Shown here in pieces: positions 26,228 to 34,032 of a stretch of 64,000 nucleotides of DNA. The notes beneath the pieces are model-generated. The model was not told the origin of the DNA. It worked only from the letters and a program-made list of their open reading frames with translations, and did not search any database. This DNA is from Paenibacillus_AB hodogayensis (GTDB lineage Bacteria > Bacillota > Bacilli > Paenibacillales > NBRC-103111). The stretch covers positions 248,001-312,000 of the forward strand of contig NZ_BAAAYO010000014.1 in NCBI RefSeq assembly GCF_039536325.1. Direction: 5' to 3'. Made by a program: the position numbers and the translations under genes. Position 1 is the stretch's first letter. Every line of letters starts with the position of its first letter.

Positions 26228-26273
26228 AAATCGGCTCTCCTGGCTGCGCGAGTCGCAACCGGAGAGCCGATTT
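26228..26273 (-). terminator. Strong hairpin after the second FAD oxidoreductase gene
   Basis: AAATCGGCTCTCC/GGAGAGCCGATTT is a perfect 13-bp stem with a 20-base loop, 15 bases past the stop codon. It lies between two minus-strand genes, so it separates them. Confidence 0.75.
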
Positions 26274-26287
26274 ACTAGGAAGCGTTT

Positions 26288-27541
26288 CTATTTGATAAAC
26301 CGGACGCCCTGATCCACCAATCGGTCCTGGAGCTCGCCGATCGGAACGTTCCGGCATGCGAGCCCGCCGTCGATCGCCAGCGAGGCGGCAATGCCGGCCG
26401 CTTGGCCCAACGCATAGCATGTCGGCTGGACGCGCATCGAGGACATCGCGACGTGGGTCGCGGAGATGGCCCGGCCGGCGACGAGCAGGTTGTCGAGACT
26501 ATCCGGCACCATACAACGGTAAGGGATATCGTAGCCGCTCACCTTGCGCTCATCGGTCGTCTTTTTGCCGTCCGGGCTGTGAATATCGATCTCGTAATTG
26601 GTTTGCGCCACTACGTCGTCGAATCGCCGTCCTCCGACGACATCGTGCTCGGTCAGCGTATACAGCGCCTTGATCTGGTTCGTCTCGCGGACTCCTACCT
26701 GCCCGGCGACATGGGAGAGCACGTACGTCTCGAAGCCGTTGCGCTGCAAATAGTTGGCGACGGAGAACACCTGCTTGAGCGCCTCCGTCTCGGCGTAGTT
26801 GATATCTTCGATGCGGGCGCCGTTGCCCTTGACGCGGGTCATATTGACCAGCAGCGTCCCGTCGGAATTGCGCTCCCAGTAGAGACGCCGTCCTTGCGGC
26901 AGTTCGGAGACGTCGTTGTACGTATAGCAGCCTTCCGGCAGCAGCGGGGTAACCGGCTTGCCCGTATTTTGCATCATAAACATCAGCGTCATCGGCTGCG
27001 TCAAGCCATCTTCCTCGCGTCCCGATACGTAGGGCACGCCGGCGTCGATCGCCGCCCGGGCATCGCCCGTGCAGTCAATGAACTGGCGTCCCTCGAACGC
27101 GCGCAGCCCTTCCCGCGTGGAGGCGACGATTGCGCTCAGACGACTGCCCTCGCGCACGGTCCCGACGAAGTCCGCATGGTAAAATACTTGTACGCCTTCC
27201 TTCTTCATCTTCTCATTTAAATAATGCCTCAGCAGAAAGGGCGAATATTGCGGCGCTATCGACGTGTCGTGGCCTTCGGGCAAATATTGGGCCAGCGTCT
27301 CGGCGATGATCTCCCGGTAAATTCCCGTGACGTTGCCGATCGGCATAAAGATGCTGACATTCCCCAGCGTGCCCATGCCGCCAAGCTGGCCGGACTTCTC
27401 CAGCAAAATGACCTGCTTCCCGCTGCGCGCCGCGCCGATCGCGGCTGCCGTTCCCGCCGGTCCTCCTCCGATGACGACCACATCCGCCGAGGCGTGGGTC
27501 GGCACCTCCTTGCGATATTCATAAATCCGCTTCTCGCTCAT
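26288..27541 (-). CDS. FAD-dependent oxidoreductase
   Basis: About 417 residues beginning MSEKRIYEYRKEVP. The N-terminal FAD site is VVVIGGGPAGTAAAIGAARS, with GQLGGMGTLGNVSIF next, FIDCTGDARAAIDAGV in the middle and MRVQPTCYALGQAAGIAAS at the C-terminus. This is the same broad family as 7927-9483 but clearly divergent. Cytoplasmic; substrate unknown. The frame is open another 108 codons upstream, but that stretch is not protein-like, and AAGGGA upstream supports 27541. A terminator follows. Between it and the sinI terminator (27542-27676) I see no gene. Confidence 0.85.
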   Translation of the reverse strand: MSEKRIYEYRKEVPTHASADVVVIGGGPAGTAAAIGAARSGKQVILLEKSGQLGGMGTLGNVSIFMPIGNVTGIYREIIAETLAQYLPEGHDTSIAPQYSPFLLRHYLNEKMKKEGVQVFYHADFVGTVREGSRLSAIVASTREGLRAFEGRQFIDCTGDARAAIDAGVPYVSGREEDGLTQPMTLMFMMQNTGKPVTPLLPEGCYTYNDVSELPQGRRLYWERNSDGTLLVNMTRVKGNGARIEDINYAETEALKQVFSVANYLQRNGFETYVLSHVAGQVGVRETNQIKALYTLTEHDVVGGRRFDDVVAQTNYEIDIHSPDGKKTTDERKVSGYDIPYRCMVPDSLDNLLVAGRAISATHVAMSSMRVQPTCYALGQAAGIAASLAIDGGLACRNVPIGELQDRLVDQGVRFIK

Positions 27542-27676
27542 TTCTGATCTGTCCCTTCTCCGTCTGGAATAAGGCCAGTATAGACGAAAAAACGGCGCGC
27601 TTTTAGTTTCATTTTTGTTGTACATATCGCGGGTGGAGGCACGTTCGACATAAACCGCGCTTTTCCCCGATCTAAG

Positions 27677-27710
27677 AAAAAACGCCCTTTCCTGCCGACG
27701 GCAGTCAAGG
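27677..27710 (-). terminator. Intrinsic terminator after sinI
   Basis: CCTT..CTGCCG/CGGCAG..AAGG forms a tight stem, followed on the minus strand by GCG and TTTTTT. It lies 11 bases past the sinI stop codon. Confidence 0.75.
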
Positions 27711-27720
27711 ACGATCATAT

Positions 27721-27906
27721 TCATTGCATAGCTTCCGTGTGCTGACGTCCAAACGCCAACGCGTAAGAAAGCCCGACTGCGGCCTGATTCGCCTGCTTGA
27801 GAAATTGCCGGATTTCCTCCATCGACAATCCCATGCTGCGGGCCGATCCGATCAACTCTACCCATTCGTGATCCAGTTGAGCCTCATTTCCCTTTGCGTT
27901 CCGCAT
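27721..27906 (-). CDS. sinI: SinI-like anti-repressor
   Basis: 61 residues. The core LDHEWVELIGSARSMGLSMEEIRQFL matches the SinI interaction motif (LDxEWxxLxxxAxxxxxSxEEIRxFL), which displaces SinR subunits from each other and from DNA. The C-terminal tail (AAVGLSYALAFGRQH) is not conserved with B. subtilis. AAAAGGAGAG precedes the ATG at 27906; longer open frame upstream lacks a better site. It follows sinR by 80 bases on the same strand, the reverse of the B. subtilis order, and has its own terminator. It probably switches off SinR repression when cells commit to biofilm. Confidence 0.85.
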   Translation of the reverse strand: MRNAKGNEAQLDHEWVELIGSARSMGLSMEEIRQFLKQANQAAVGLSYALAFGRQHTEAMQ

Positions 27907-27986
27907 GCCACTCTCCTTTTCCGCCCGAGAATATGGCTTTGGCAACACTCCGAAAAGAAACAGTCTGGTGCGTCAGCTGCCGATCG

Positions 27987-28310
27987 TTATTTGGATTGAA
28001 GCTTCCATTTCGTAAACTCCAAATATTCACGGAACTGCTGCTTCGTGACGCCGGAATCCATCGCTTCGCGCACCAGCTCCAGCCACTCCTCATTCAATTG
28101 CTCTTTCGGTTCGGCCGGTCCCTGCAGGATGACATCCACCGATACCTCCAACGCATCCGCCACTCTCTCGAGCATATGGATGGAAGGATTCTTCTGAATG
28201 TCCCGCTCGATGTTACTCAGGTACGACTTGGCCACCTGCGCTTTCCCGGCCAATTCGGTGATGGACCACCCTTTACTCAGTCGTAAGTCCCGGATTCGCT
28301 CCCCTATCAT
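27987..28310 (-). CDS. sinR: SinR-like biofilm master repressor
   Basis: 107 residues, the length of B. subtilis SinR (111). The N-terminal Cro/C1-type helix-turn-helix (IGERIRDLRLSKGWSITELA, KAQVAKSYLSNIERDIQKNP) is nearly that of SinR. The C-terminal segment LNEEWLELVREAMDSGVTKQQFREYLEF is the SinI-binding and tetramerisation motif. SinR represses exopolysaccharide and matrix genes. It lies directly downstream of the exopolysaccharide genes and has its own promoter (28358-28386). AAGGA lies about 10 bases before the ATG. SlrR-like function is possible, since the two proteins differ little. Confidence 0.92.
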   Translation of the reverse strand: MIGERIRDLRLSKGWSITELAGKAQVAKSYLSNIERDIQKNPSIHMLERVADALEVSVDVILQGPAEPKEQLNEEWLELVREAMDSGVTKQQFREYLEFTKWKLQSK

Positions 28311-28357
28311 GCATAACCGTCCTTCGTCTGTCTCTCGATCTTTGTCGACCTCCTACT

Positions 28358-28386
28358 AATATACCATGGAGACCGAACTTTGTTAA
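28358..28386 (-). promoter_or_regulatory. Sigma-A promoter of sinR
   Basis: On the minus strand TTAACA and TATATT are separated by 17 bases, about 50 bases before the sinR start. It lies just past the GH18 stop codon, so sinR can be transcribed separately from the polysaccharide genes. Confidence 0.7.
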
Positions 28387-28403
28387 CCCAATGATGTGGA
28401 CGA

Positions 28404-29528
28404 TTAAGGAGAGGTTCGGGATTTATGCGCATCTCGCGTCGCGTTCGTTTTCCAAGCTTCCGCTTTCTTCCAGAAATCTTTCGGCTCGTATCCGAGTCTC
28501 CATACGGCGACTCCGTGAAGCCCGTATTCTCGGGCTAATGCGTAGCGGGCTTCGACGGTTGCCGTATTTTCCTCCCAGACCTCAAAGCTTCCTTTGCCAT
28601 CTTTATATTTCACGCGATACAAGCCGTGTTCGCTGTCCCACTTCCGGTCGACCTTCTCATAGCCGATCAGCGTTCCATCCAGCGCCTTCATCGACAGGGG
28701 ACGGCTCGACATCGGCTTGCCGGCTTTATCCAGCTGCCATTCGCGCGTATATAAAGGAACGCCGAGCACGATTTTGTCGGCCGGGACTCCGACGGCGATC
28801 GCCTGGCGAATGCCCGCCTCCGTCCATTCCATGCCGGATACCGGTCCGGTATGCTCGCTGCCCTCATAGAACTGGTCATAGGCCATAAGAACTACCTGAT
28901 CGGCGGCGGCGGCAATGCGCTTCGCATCGAACCAAACCGGCAGCTCCCCGGTTTCCGTGACCGGCACGTCGACCGTCAGACCTAAGCTGTTGGCTCGGAA
29001 CGTCTTCGCCAGCTTCTCAACGAAAGCGGCGTACGTATCCCGGCTCTGCGGCTCGACTCCTTCAAAATCCAGATTGGCTCCGGCCAGCCCAACCTCCCGG
29101 AACCGTTCCGTCAACGATTCCACAAAGCGGTCCACCGCTTCGGGATCGGCGAGAAATTCTGTCGTCATCGCTTTGCGGTGCTTGTTGCTGACGAGCGGCG
29201 TCACTTCCATGCCCTGCTTGCGGATATCCCGGACGAGCTTCTCGTCCGCCACATCGTACACCTCGCCGTCCGAAGCGACCAGCTCGAACCAGCCCGGAAT
29301 GAGATTATCCACGCCCGTCAGTCCCGGAAGCTGCTTGCGAATGACGGCGGGGGCGAATTCTCCGTTCCAAGCCCATACCTCGAGCGGTCCGTCGCGGTGA
29401 ACGGCAGGCGGCGGAGCAGGCGGCACCGCCGGGGTCGGCGATACCGGCAGTTCCGACATGCTGGCATTCGTCATCGCAAGCATTCCCAGCACCAGTACGA
29501 TCGGGATAAGTGGTGAGTACAGTCGCAT
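28404..29528 (-). CDS. Secreted GH18 family protein (YaaH/SleL-like catalytic fold)
   Basis: 374 residues. An N-terminal signal or anchor segment (MRLYSPLIPIVLVLGMLAMT) is followed by a Pro-rich linker and a GH18 barrel. The catalytic strand reads AGANLDFEGVE, giving the DxE end of the GH18 motif with Glu as the acid. VVLMAYDQFYEG and LGVPLYTREWQ are further GH18 landmarks. Relatives cleave GlcNAc-containing polymers or, like PgaB's C-terminal domain, modify exported hexosamine polymers. It is the last gene of the exopolysaccharide run, 15 bases after the glycosidase gene, with GGAGGGAAG before the ATG. Trimming or releasing the polymer is the inferred role. Confidence 0.85.
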   Translation of the reverse strand: MRLYSPLIPIVLVLGMLAMTNASMSELPVSPTPAVPPAPPPAVHRDGPLEVWAWNGEFAPAVIRKQLPGLTGVDNLIPGWFELVASDGEVYDVADEKLVRDIRKQGMEVTPLVSNKHRKAMTTEFLADPEAVDRFVESLTERFREVGLAGANLDFEGVEPQSRDTYAAFVEKLAKTFRANSLGLTVDVPVTETGELPVWFDAKRIAAAADQVVLMAYDQFYEGSEHTGPVSGMEWTEAGIRQAIAVGVPADKIVLGVPLYTREWQLDKAGKPMSSRPLSMKALDGTLIGYEKVDRKWDSEHGLYRVKYKDGKGSFEVWEENTATVEARYALAREYGLHGVAVWRLGYEPKDFWKKAEAWKTNATRDAHKSRTSP

Positions 29529-29543
29529 TGTTCGCTTCCCTCC

Positions 29544-31766
29544 TTACGGTGCCGAGTTGAACGCTTCTTTCATTCGTTCGTAGCTCGGTTTCAAACGTTC
29601 TACGTATTGGGCGACGTTCCAGCCGTCCCACGTGTACGGCTTGATCGCTTCCAACGATACTTGCTTCGCTGCGGACCCGGCTCCCGCTCCGGCGGCTTCC
29701 GCACGTTCGCTGATCCACGGCAAAATACGGACACCCTCCGTGGCTTTGGTCAAGAACGCCTTGCCGCTGTCCTCGTAGGTAATGACCTGCTTCGAGCTTG
29801 GATCGGAGAAGCCGAGCATCATCCAAGGAATGCGAACCTCCACCGTGGTGCCCTTCGCTTCCCAGCCGGCCAAAGAATTGTACTGCGTACTGGAGAAATC
29901 GTTCGTCCCCCGCTGCAGCTTGCCGACCAGCACGTCCTCGAACGGCATATTGAACTTCGAATCCGGCGGCTCCATCGCCAAGCCTACCGTCAGCTTCCAG
30001 GGCAGGAATACGCCGGAATCGTCCTTCTGCTGCTCCTCCGGGTAAGGAATCATGCCATAACGCGTGCCGTACAGCCTGGATTGAAAGTCGTAATTGGATG
30101 CTATCGTCATCTCAGTCTCATCGTCGCGTCCGATCGTCAACAGCGTATCGAGTCCTTCGTCGAGCACGATGCCCCCCAGCTCGGCGGCGTGCTTGTTGCC
30201 CCCGGCCTGCGTGCTGAAGCCGAAGCGAAGCAGCTGCCGCTCCGCATCGAACGGCTGTTCCAGCTCACCCATGAGATACAGATAGCCTTCGTCATGCGCG
30301 GCCCATACTTCCTTCCAGCCCGGCAGCGGCGTCTCAAGCCGGAACTTGTCCTTGCCCTTCTTCAGCTTCTTCCAGTCGGAAGCGTCGCCGTTGATCGTAA
30401 TCTTCTCTTCCTTGGACGGGTACATGCCCAGTATACCGAACATTTGTTCGTTTGTCAGCACGTTCAGCCACATCGCCCGCCGATCGGCGGGCAGCTCGAA
30501 CGGCATGGTGTTCCACGTCTTTTTAAACCACTCATCCTGCCAGCTAAACAGGGCTGCTCCCGCATACCCTTCCTCGATGATCGTCCGATACATCGCGACG
30601 TTGATATCGCCCTGCTCCTGCTCCGTATGACCGCCCTGATCCCTTCCGCCAGGACCGAGATGCGCGAGTCCCAGCGAGGAAGGAACCCCGAATTCGGTAA
30701 CCATGATCGGAATGCCCGCATGGTGCGCCTTCAGCTTGCGCAGGTAGGAACGGTACGGATCGGGATTGCCCTCCGCATCGGTAACATCGTTCAACGTCTG
30801 GTCGATGCGGAAGAAGTCCGGATAATACGGGTATACGTGGTAAGCGGCATAATACCCGGCCAGCCAGTCGCCCGCCGTCACATGCATCGGGTCGACGGAT
30901 ACAAGATCTTCGTTATACAGCACTTCGCCCGGATGGGCGAGCGGGTCGGTCGTGACCCAGTTCGTGAAGGCGAGCGGGTGCTGCCAATTGCGTTTCTGCT
31001 CCTCCGTGGCCAGATCGTCCAGCAGCCCGGCCAGCCACCGCTCGAACGGGGAGGCCTCCGGCTTGGCCGTCACATGAGTGCCCTCTGCAACAGGAACGGC
31101 AGCATGTTTCTCGTTCGTCTTGGTCACCATGACCGGGTCCCATTCCGTACCGAGATGCCAGCCGATCACATACGGCCCCGCATTCGCCTTGTATTTGCCC
31201 GACGCCTTGCCGGGCTTGGGCGGAATCGTCGTATCCCCGTACACCGCGCCGACCGCGTGCACGATCTCTTCCTCGAACGCCTCCTTGATTTCCGGCAAGT
31301 AGGCGTCCTTCAGCTCGATCAGCTTCTCCTCCGGACTCCAGATGCCCTGCATCAAATAAAGCGGCGTATCCGCATGCTTGCGGTTGAACGCAACGAGCGC
31401 TTCATAGAAATACGGAGGCAGGATCGTGTACACCCGGATCGTATTGGCGCCGGTAGCGGCGATTTGCCCGAACCAGCGCGTATACTGCTCCTTCGTGACC
31501 GCCAGCTCGCCGGGATCGTGCCCGGGCACGGTTGCGCCCAGGTCGATGCCTTTGACGAGAAACGGCTTCCATTCGCCGTTCTCGTACCGCTCCAGCTGAT
31601 CGCCCGCGGTACGGAATTTGAGCTGGATGCCGTTCGCCTCGAAACGTTCGACCGCGGGCGTCATCCAGCCGTAACGACTGTTCATGAAAGCCGCGGCCCC
31701 CAGACCGGCGGCGACAACGAGCACAATCAGCATTCCCGTCCATACGAGCGAACGACGCTTCTTCAT
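29544..31766 (-). CDS. Membrane-anchored glycosidase-like protein of the exopolysaccharide locus
   Basis: About 740 residues: a short basic N-terminus, one membrane span (LVWTGMLIVLVVAAGLGAAAF), then a large outside region. Residues ~45-440 look like a clan A glycosidase barrel (NGEWKPFLVKGIDLGATVPG, TGANTIRVYTILPPYFYEAL), with an acid/base Glu in IGWHLGTEWDPV (Glu208) and a nucleophile Glu in IPIMVTEFGVPS (Glu358). The last ~270 residues are beta-rich, possibly carbohydrate-binding (YLYLMGELEQPFDAERQ). No exact family is recognised. The ATG at 31766 follows AAAGGAG at about 10 bases. Its place between dehydrogenase and GH18 genes points to processing of the extracellular polymer. Confidence 0.78.
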   Translation of the reverse strand: MKKRRSLVWTGMLIVLVVAAGLGAAAFMNSRYGWMTPAVERFEANGIQLKFRTAGDQLERYENGEWKPFLVKGIDLGATVPGHDPGELAVTKEQYTRWFGQIAATGANTIRVYTILPPYFYEALVAFNRKHADTPLYLMQGIWSPEEKLIELKDAYLPEIKEAFEEEIVHAVGAVYGDTTIPPKPGKASGKYKANAGPYVIGWHLGTEWDPVMVTKTNEKHAAVPVAEGTHVTAKPEASPFERWLAGLLDDLATEEQKRNWQHPLAFTNWVTTDPLAHPGEVLYNEDLVSVDPMHVTAGDWLAGYYAAYHVYPYYPDFFRIDQTLNDVTDAEGNPDPYRSYLRKLKAHHAGIPIMVTEFGVPSSLGLAHLGPGGRDQGGHTEQEQGDINVAMYRTIIEEGYAGAALFSWQDEWFKKTWNTMPFELPADRRAMWLNVLTNEQMFGILGMYPSKEEKITINGDASDWKKLKKGKDKFRLETPLPGWKEVWAAHDEGYLYLMGELEQPFDAERQLLRFGFSTQAGGNKHAAELGGIVLDEGLDTLLTIGRDDETEMTIASNYDFQSRLYGTRYGMIPYPEEQQKDDSGVFLPWKLTVGLAMEPPDSKFNMPFEDVLVGKLQRGTNDFSSTQYNSLAGWEAKGTTVEVRIPWMMLGFSDPSSKQVITYEDSGKAFLTKATEGVRILPWISERAEAAGAGAGSAAKQVSLEAIKPYTWDGWNVAQYVERLKPSYERMKEAFNSAP

Positions 31767-31823
31767 GACGCGTTCACTCCTTTCCATCGTTCGGCCGCGC
31801 CAATCGTATGACGCCGGAGCCTT

Positions 31824-33191
31824 TTACAGCCCGACGGCCTGTGGCGGCGCAACCTTCTCGGCGGAAGCCAGTCCGCTGCCGAGCTTGTAAATATGCGGCT
31901 GAGAGAAATCGCGGAACGCGTTGCGCGTGTCGAATATAACGGTTCCGGTATTGGCGATTTCTTCATATTGGAGCGCCTTGTGCGCCGTAATGGTGACAAT
32001 GCAGTCGTACTGGCGGATTTTGTCCGTCGAGTAGTCGATCGAATGGATCTGCTGCCCCGCTTTATCCAGGAAGCTTGGCGCATACGGATCGTAATAGTCG
32101 ACCAGGGCGCCGCTCTTGCGGAACAGCTCGTAAATTTCCAGCCCCGGCGATTCGCGGAGGTCGTTGATCTCCGGCTTGTACGCCATGCCAAGCAGCAGGA
32201 TGCGCGAATTGCGGATCGAACGGGAGTAAATGTTCAGAATCTCCGCCGTCTTGCCTACGACGTAATCCGGCATCGTCTGGTTGACCGACTGGGCCAGCTC
32301 GATAAACTGGCTGAAGAACCGGAACCCCTTCGCCTTCCAGGACAAGTACATCGGGTCGAGCGGGATGCAGTGGCCGCCGATGCCCGGTCCCGGGTAGAAC
32401 GGCATGAAGCCGAACGGCTTGGTGGAAGCGGCGCGAATCACTTCCCAAATATCGATATTCATTTTATCGCAGAGCAGCGCCATTTCGTTCATGAACGCGA
32501 TGTTGACGCTGCGGAACGTATTCTCCAACAGCTTGCTCATTTCCGCCACCTTCGGCGACGTGACTTCGACAATGTTATCGACGAATTCGCGGTAGACGAG
32601 CGAACCGAGCTCGGTGCATTCCGGCGTCGTGCCGCCGAGCACCTTCGGCGTGTTTTTCGTCTGGTACTGGATGTTGCTCGGATCAACGCGCTCCGGCGAG
32701 AAGCACAGGAAGAAATCTTCGCCAAGGCGATAACCGACGGCTTCCAGCTCCGCTTGTATCAATTCCTCCGTAGTGCCGGGGTAAGTGGTGCTTTCCAGCA
32801 CGATCAGCGCAGGCGGCTGCATATAAGTTTTAATCGCATCGACGACGCGGGTGATGTATGACGTATCGGGCTCCTGATGCTCGTTGAGCGGCGTCGGCAC
32901 GCAAATGCTGATCATGTCCAGCCATTTGATCGAGGACAGTTGGCTCGTCGGATGGAAGCGGCCTTCCTCCAGGCATTCCCGGATGTGCTCGTCGGGCACG
33001 TCCTGAATGTACGAGCGGCCTTCGAGCAGCGTGGCGGATTTCCGCTCGTCGATGTCGATGCCGTATACGGTGTAGCCGCTCTTGGCCATTTCGACGGCCA
33101 GCGGCAATCCTACATACCCGAGTCCCATTACCCCAATCTTGGCGGTTTTCGATTCAAACAGTTGGCGCAAAGCCGTGTACGATGCGTTCAT
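31824..33191 (-). CDS. UDP-sugar 6-dehydrogenase (WbpA/TviB type, probably UDP-GlcNAc)
   Basis: 455 residues. It has an N-terminal NAD-binding Rossmann fold (IGVMGLGYVGLPLAVEMAKS), the motifs CVPTPLNEHQEPD, LESTTYPGTTEE and LCFSPERVDPSN, and the catalytic cysteine in YPGPGIGGHCIPLDPMYLSW. KPFGFMPFYPGPG and DLRESPGLEI place it with WbpA-like UDP-N-acetylglucosamine dehydrogenases rather than with classic UDP-glucose dehydrogenase, though I judge this only by eye. It would supply a uronic acid nucleotide for the polymer. With glmS in the same run, a GlcNAc-derived uronic acid is the simplest product. GGGAGATG lies before the ATG. Confidence 0.9.
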   Translation of the reverse strand: MNASYTALRQLFESKTAKIGVMGLGYVGLPLAVEMAKSGYTVYGIDIDERKSATLLEGRSYIQDVPDEHIRECLEEGRFHPTSQLSSIKWLDMISICVPTPLNEHQEPDTSYITRVVDAIKTYMQPPALIVLESTTYPGTTEELIQAELEAVGYRLGEDFFLCFSPERVDPSNIQYQTKNTPKVLGGTTPECTELGSLVYREFVDNIVEVTSPKVAEMSKLLENTFRSVNIAFMNEMALLCDKMNIDIWEVIRAASTKPFGFMPFYPGPGIGGHCIPLDPMYLSWKAKGFRFFSQFIELAQSVNQTMPDYVVGKTAEILNIYSRSIRNSRILLLGMAYKPEINDLRESPGLEIYELFRKSGALVDYYDPYAPSFLDKAGQQIHSIDYSTDKIRQYDCIVTITAHKALQYEEIANTGTVIFDTRNAFRDFSQPHIYKLGSGLASAEKVAPPQAVGL

Positions 33192-33224
33192 TAATCAATC
33201 ATCTCCCGTTCTCTCTTTATAGTG

Positions 33225-34025
33225 TTAGGCGGTAACCGTCAATCTGCGAATGCGGGCATCCAGCTCTACCGGGGAAAAGGGCTTTGCGACAAAATCCGAC
33301 GCGCCCAGATCGAAGGCGCGGCTGACGTCCTGGTCGAGACGTCTTTCGGTCAAGACGATAATGCGGCAAGTGTTCTCGCTGCGGCTGCGCAGTCCGCGGA
33401 TCAGCGAGTAGCCGTCCGATTCCGGAAAGTTCAGCTCGGTAATGACGAGCGAAGGACGGTGCTCCTCGTAAAGACGGAGCGCCTCTTCGGCATCGGCCGC
33501 CGCCAGGACGACATATCCTTTCCAACGCAGACGCTCGCTGAGAAAAGCGCGGGTCATATCGTCGCCGTCGACGAGCAGCACCTTGTTCTCGCCGCCCAGA
33601 CGACGGTGAAGCATCACCGAATCGCTTTTCTTGCCCGCCTCCGCGGCCATCTCGTTCAGCCTGCGGAGCGCCGCCGGCTTATCCGGCGTGTCGCCCTCCG
33701 GCAAGCTGGCCACGACGACCGTACCGGCCAGCAAACCGCTGTCCTCGATCAAGTCTTTGATCAGCAGAGACACGAAGTGGGTCAGGCCGAGCTTTTGACC
33801 GGGAAGCAGCGCCGCCACATAGGAGCCTTCGGCATAGTAGACGAACTCGACCGCTACGTCCGGATGCTCCTCCGCCACGGCACGCTGCCATTTGGCGAAC
33901 TTGCTAGTCGCGTCGCCCCGCACGCCGGCCAGGATGACTCCGCAGCAGCCGGTCTCCTCCCAAGCGCGGCTAACCTTGCCCAACAATTGATCGACTACCG
34001 TTCCCGTTTTCAACATCGTTTGCAT
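33225..34025 (-). CDS. Atypical response-regulator-like protein (receiver with Glu at the phosphorylation site)
   Basis: 266 residues. Residues ~1-125 form an unrecognised domain (CCGVILAGVRGDATSKFAKW, VEFVYYAEGSYVAALLPGQK) that could be a degenerate GGDEF or related fold. Residues ~146-262 are a receiver domain (KVLLVDGDDMTRAFLSERLR) with the acidic pocket, the conserved Lys in FVAKPFSPVEL, but Glu197 (VITELNFPESDG) exactly where the phosphorylated Asp should be. There is no DNA-binding domain. The gene starts 7 bases after the synthase stop and its ribosome binding site lies within the synthase end, so the two are probably translationally coupled. The inferred role is post-translational control of polymer synthesis. 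Confidence 0.8.
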   Translation of the reverse strand: MQTMLKTGTVVDQLLGKVSRAWEETGCCGVILAGVRGDATSKFAKWQRAVAEEHPDVAVEFVYYAEGSYVAALLPGQKLGLTHFVSLLIKDLIEDSGLLAGTVVVASLPEGDTPDKPAALRRLNEMAAEAGKKSDSVMLHRRLGGENKVLLVDGDDMTRAFLSERLRWKGYVVLAAADAEEALRLYEEHRPSLVITELNFPESDGYSLIRGLRSRSENTCRIIVLTERRLDQDVSRAFDLGASDFVAKPFSPVELDARIRRLTVTA

Positions 34026-34032
34026 TTTCGTT

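Noticed and set aside
29607..31811. 734-codon plus-strand frame opposite the glycosidase gene
   Set aside because: Antisense to a gene with signal anchor and active-site motifs; no domain pattern, His/Arg/Leu-rich.
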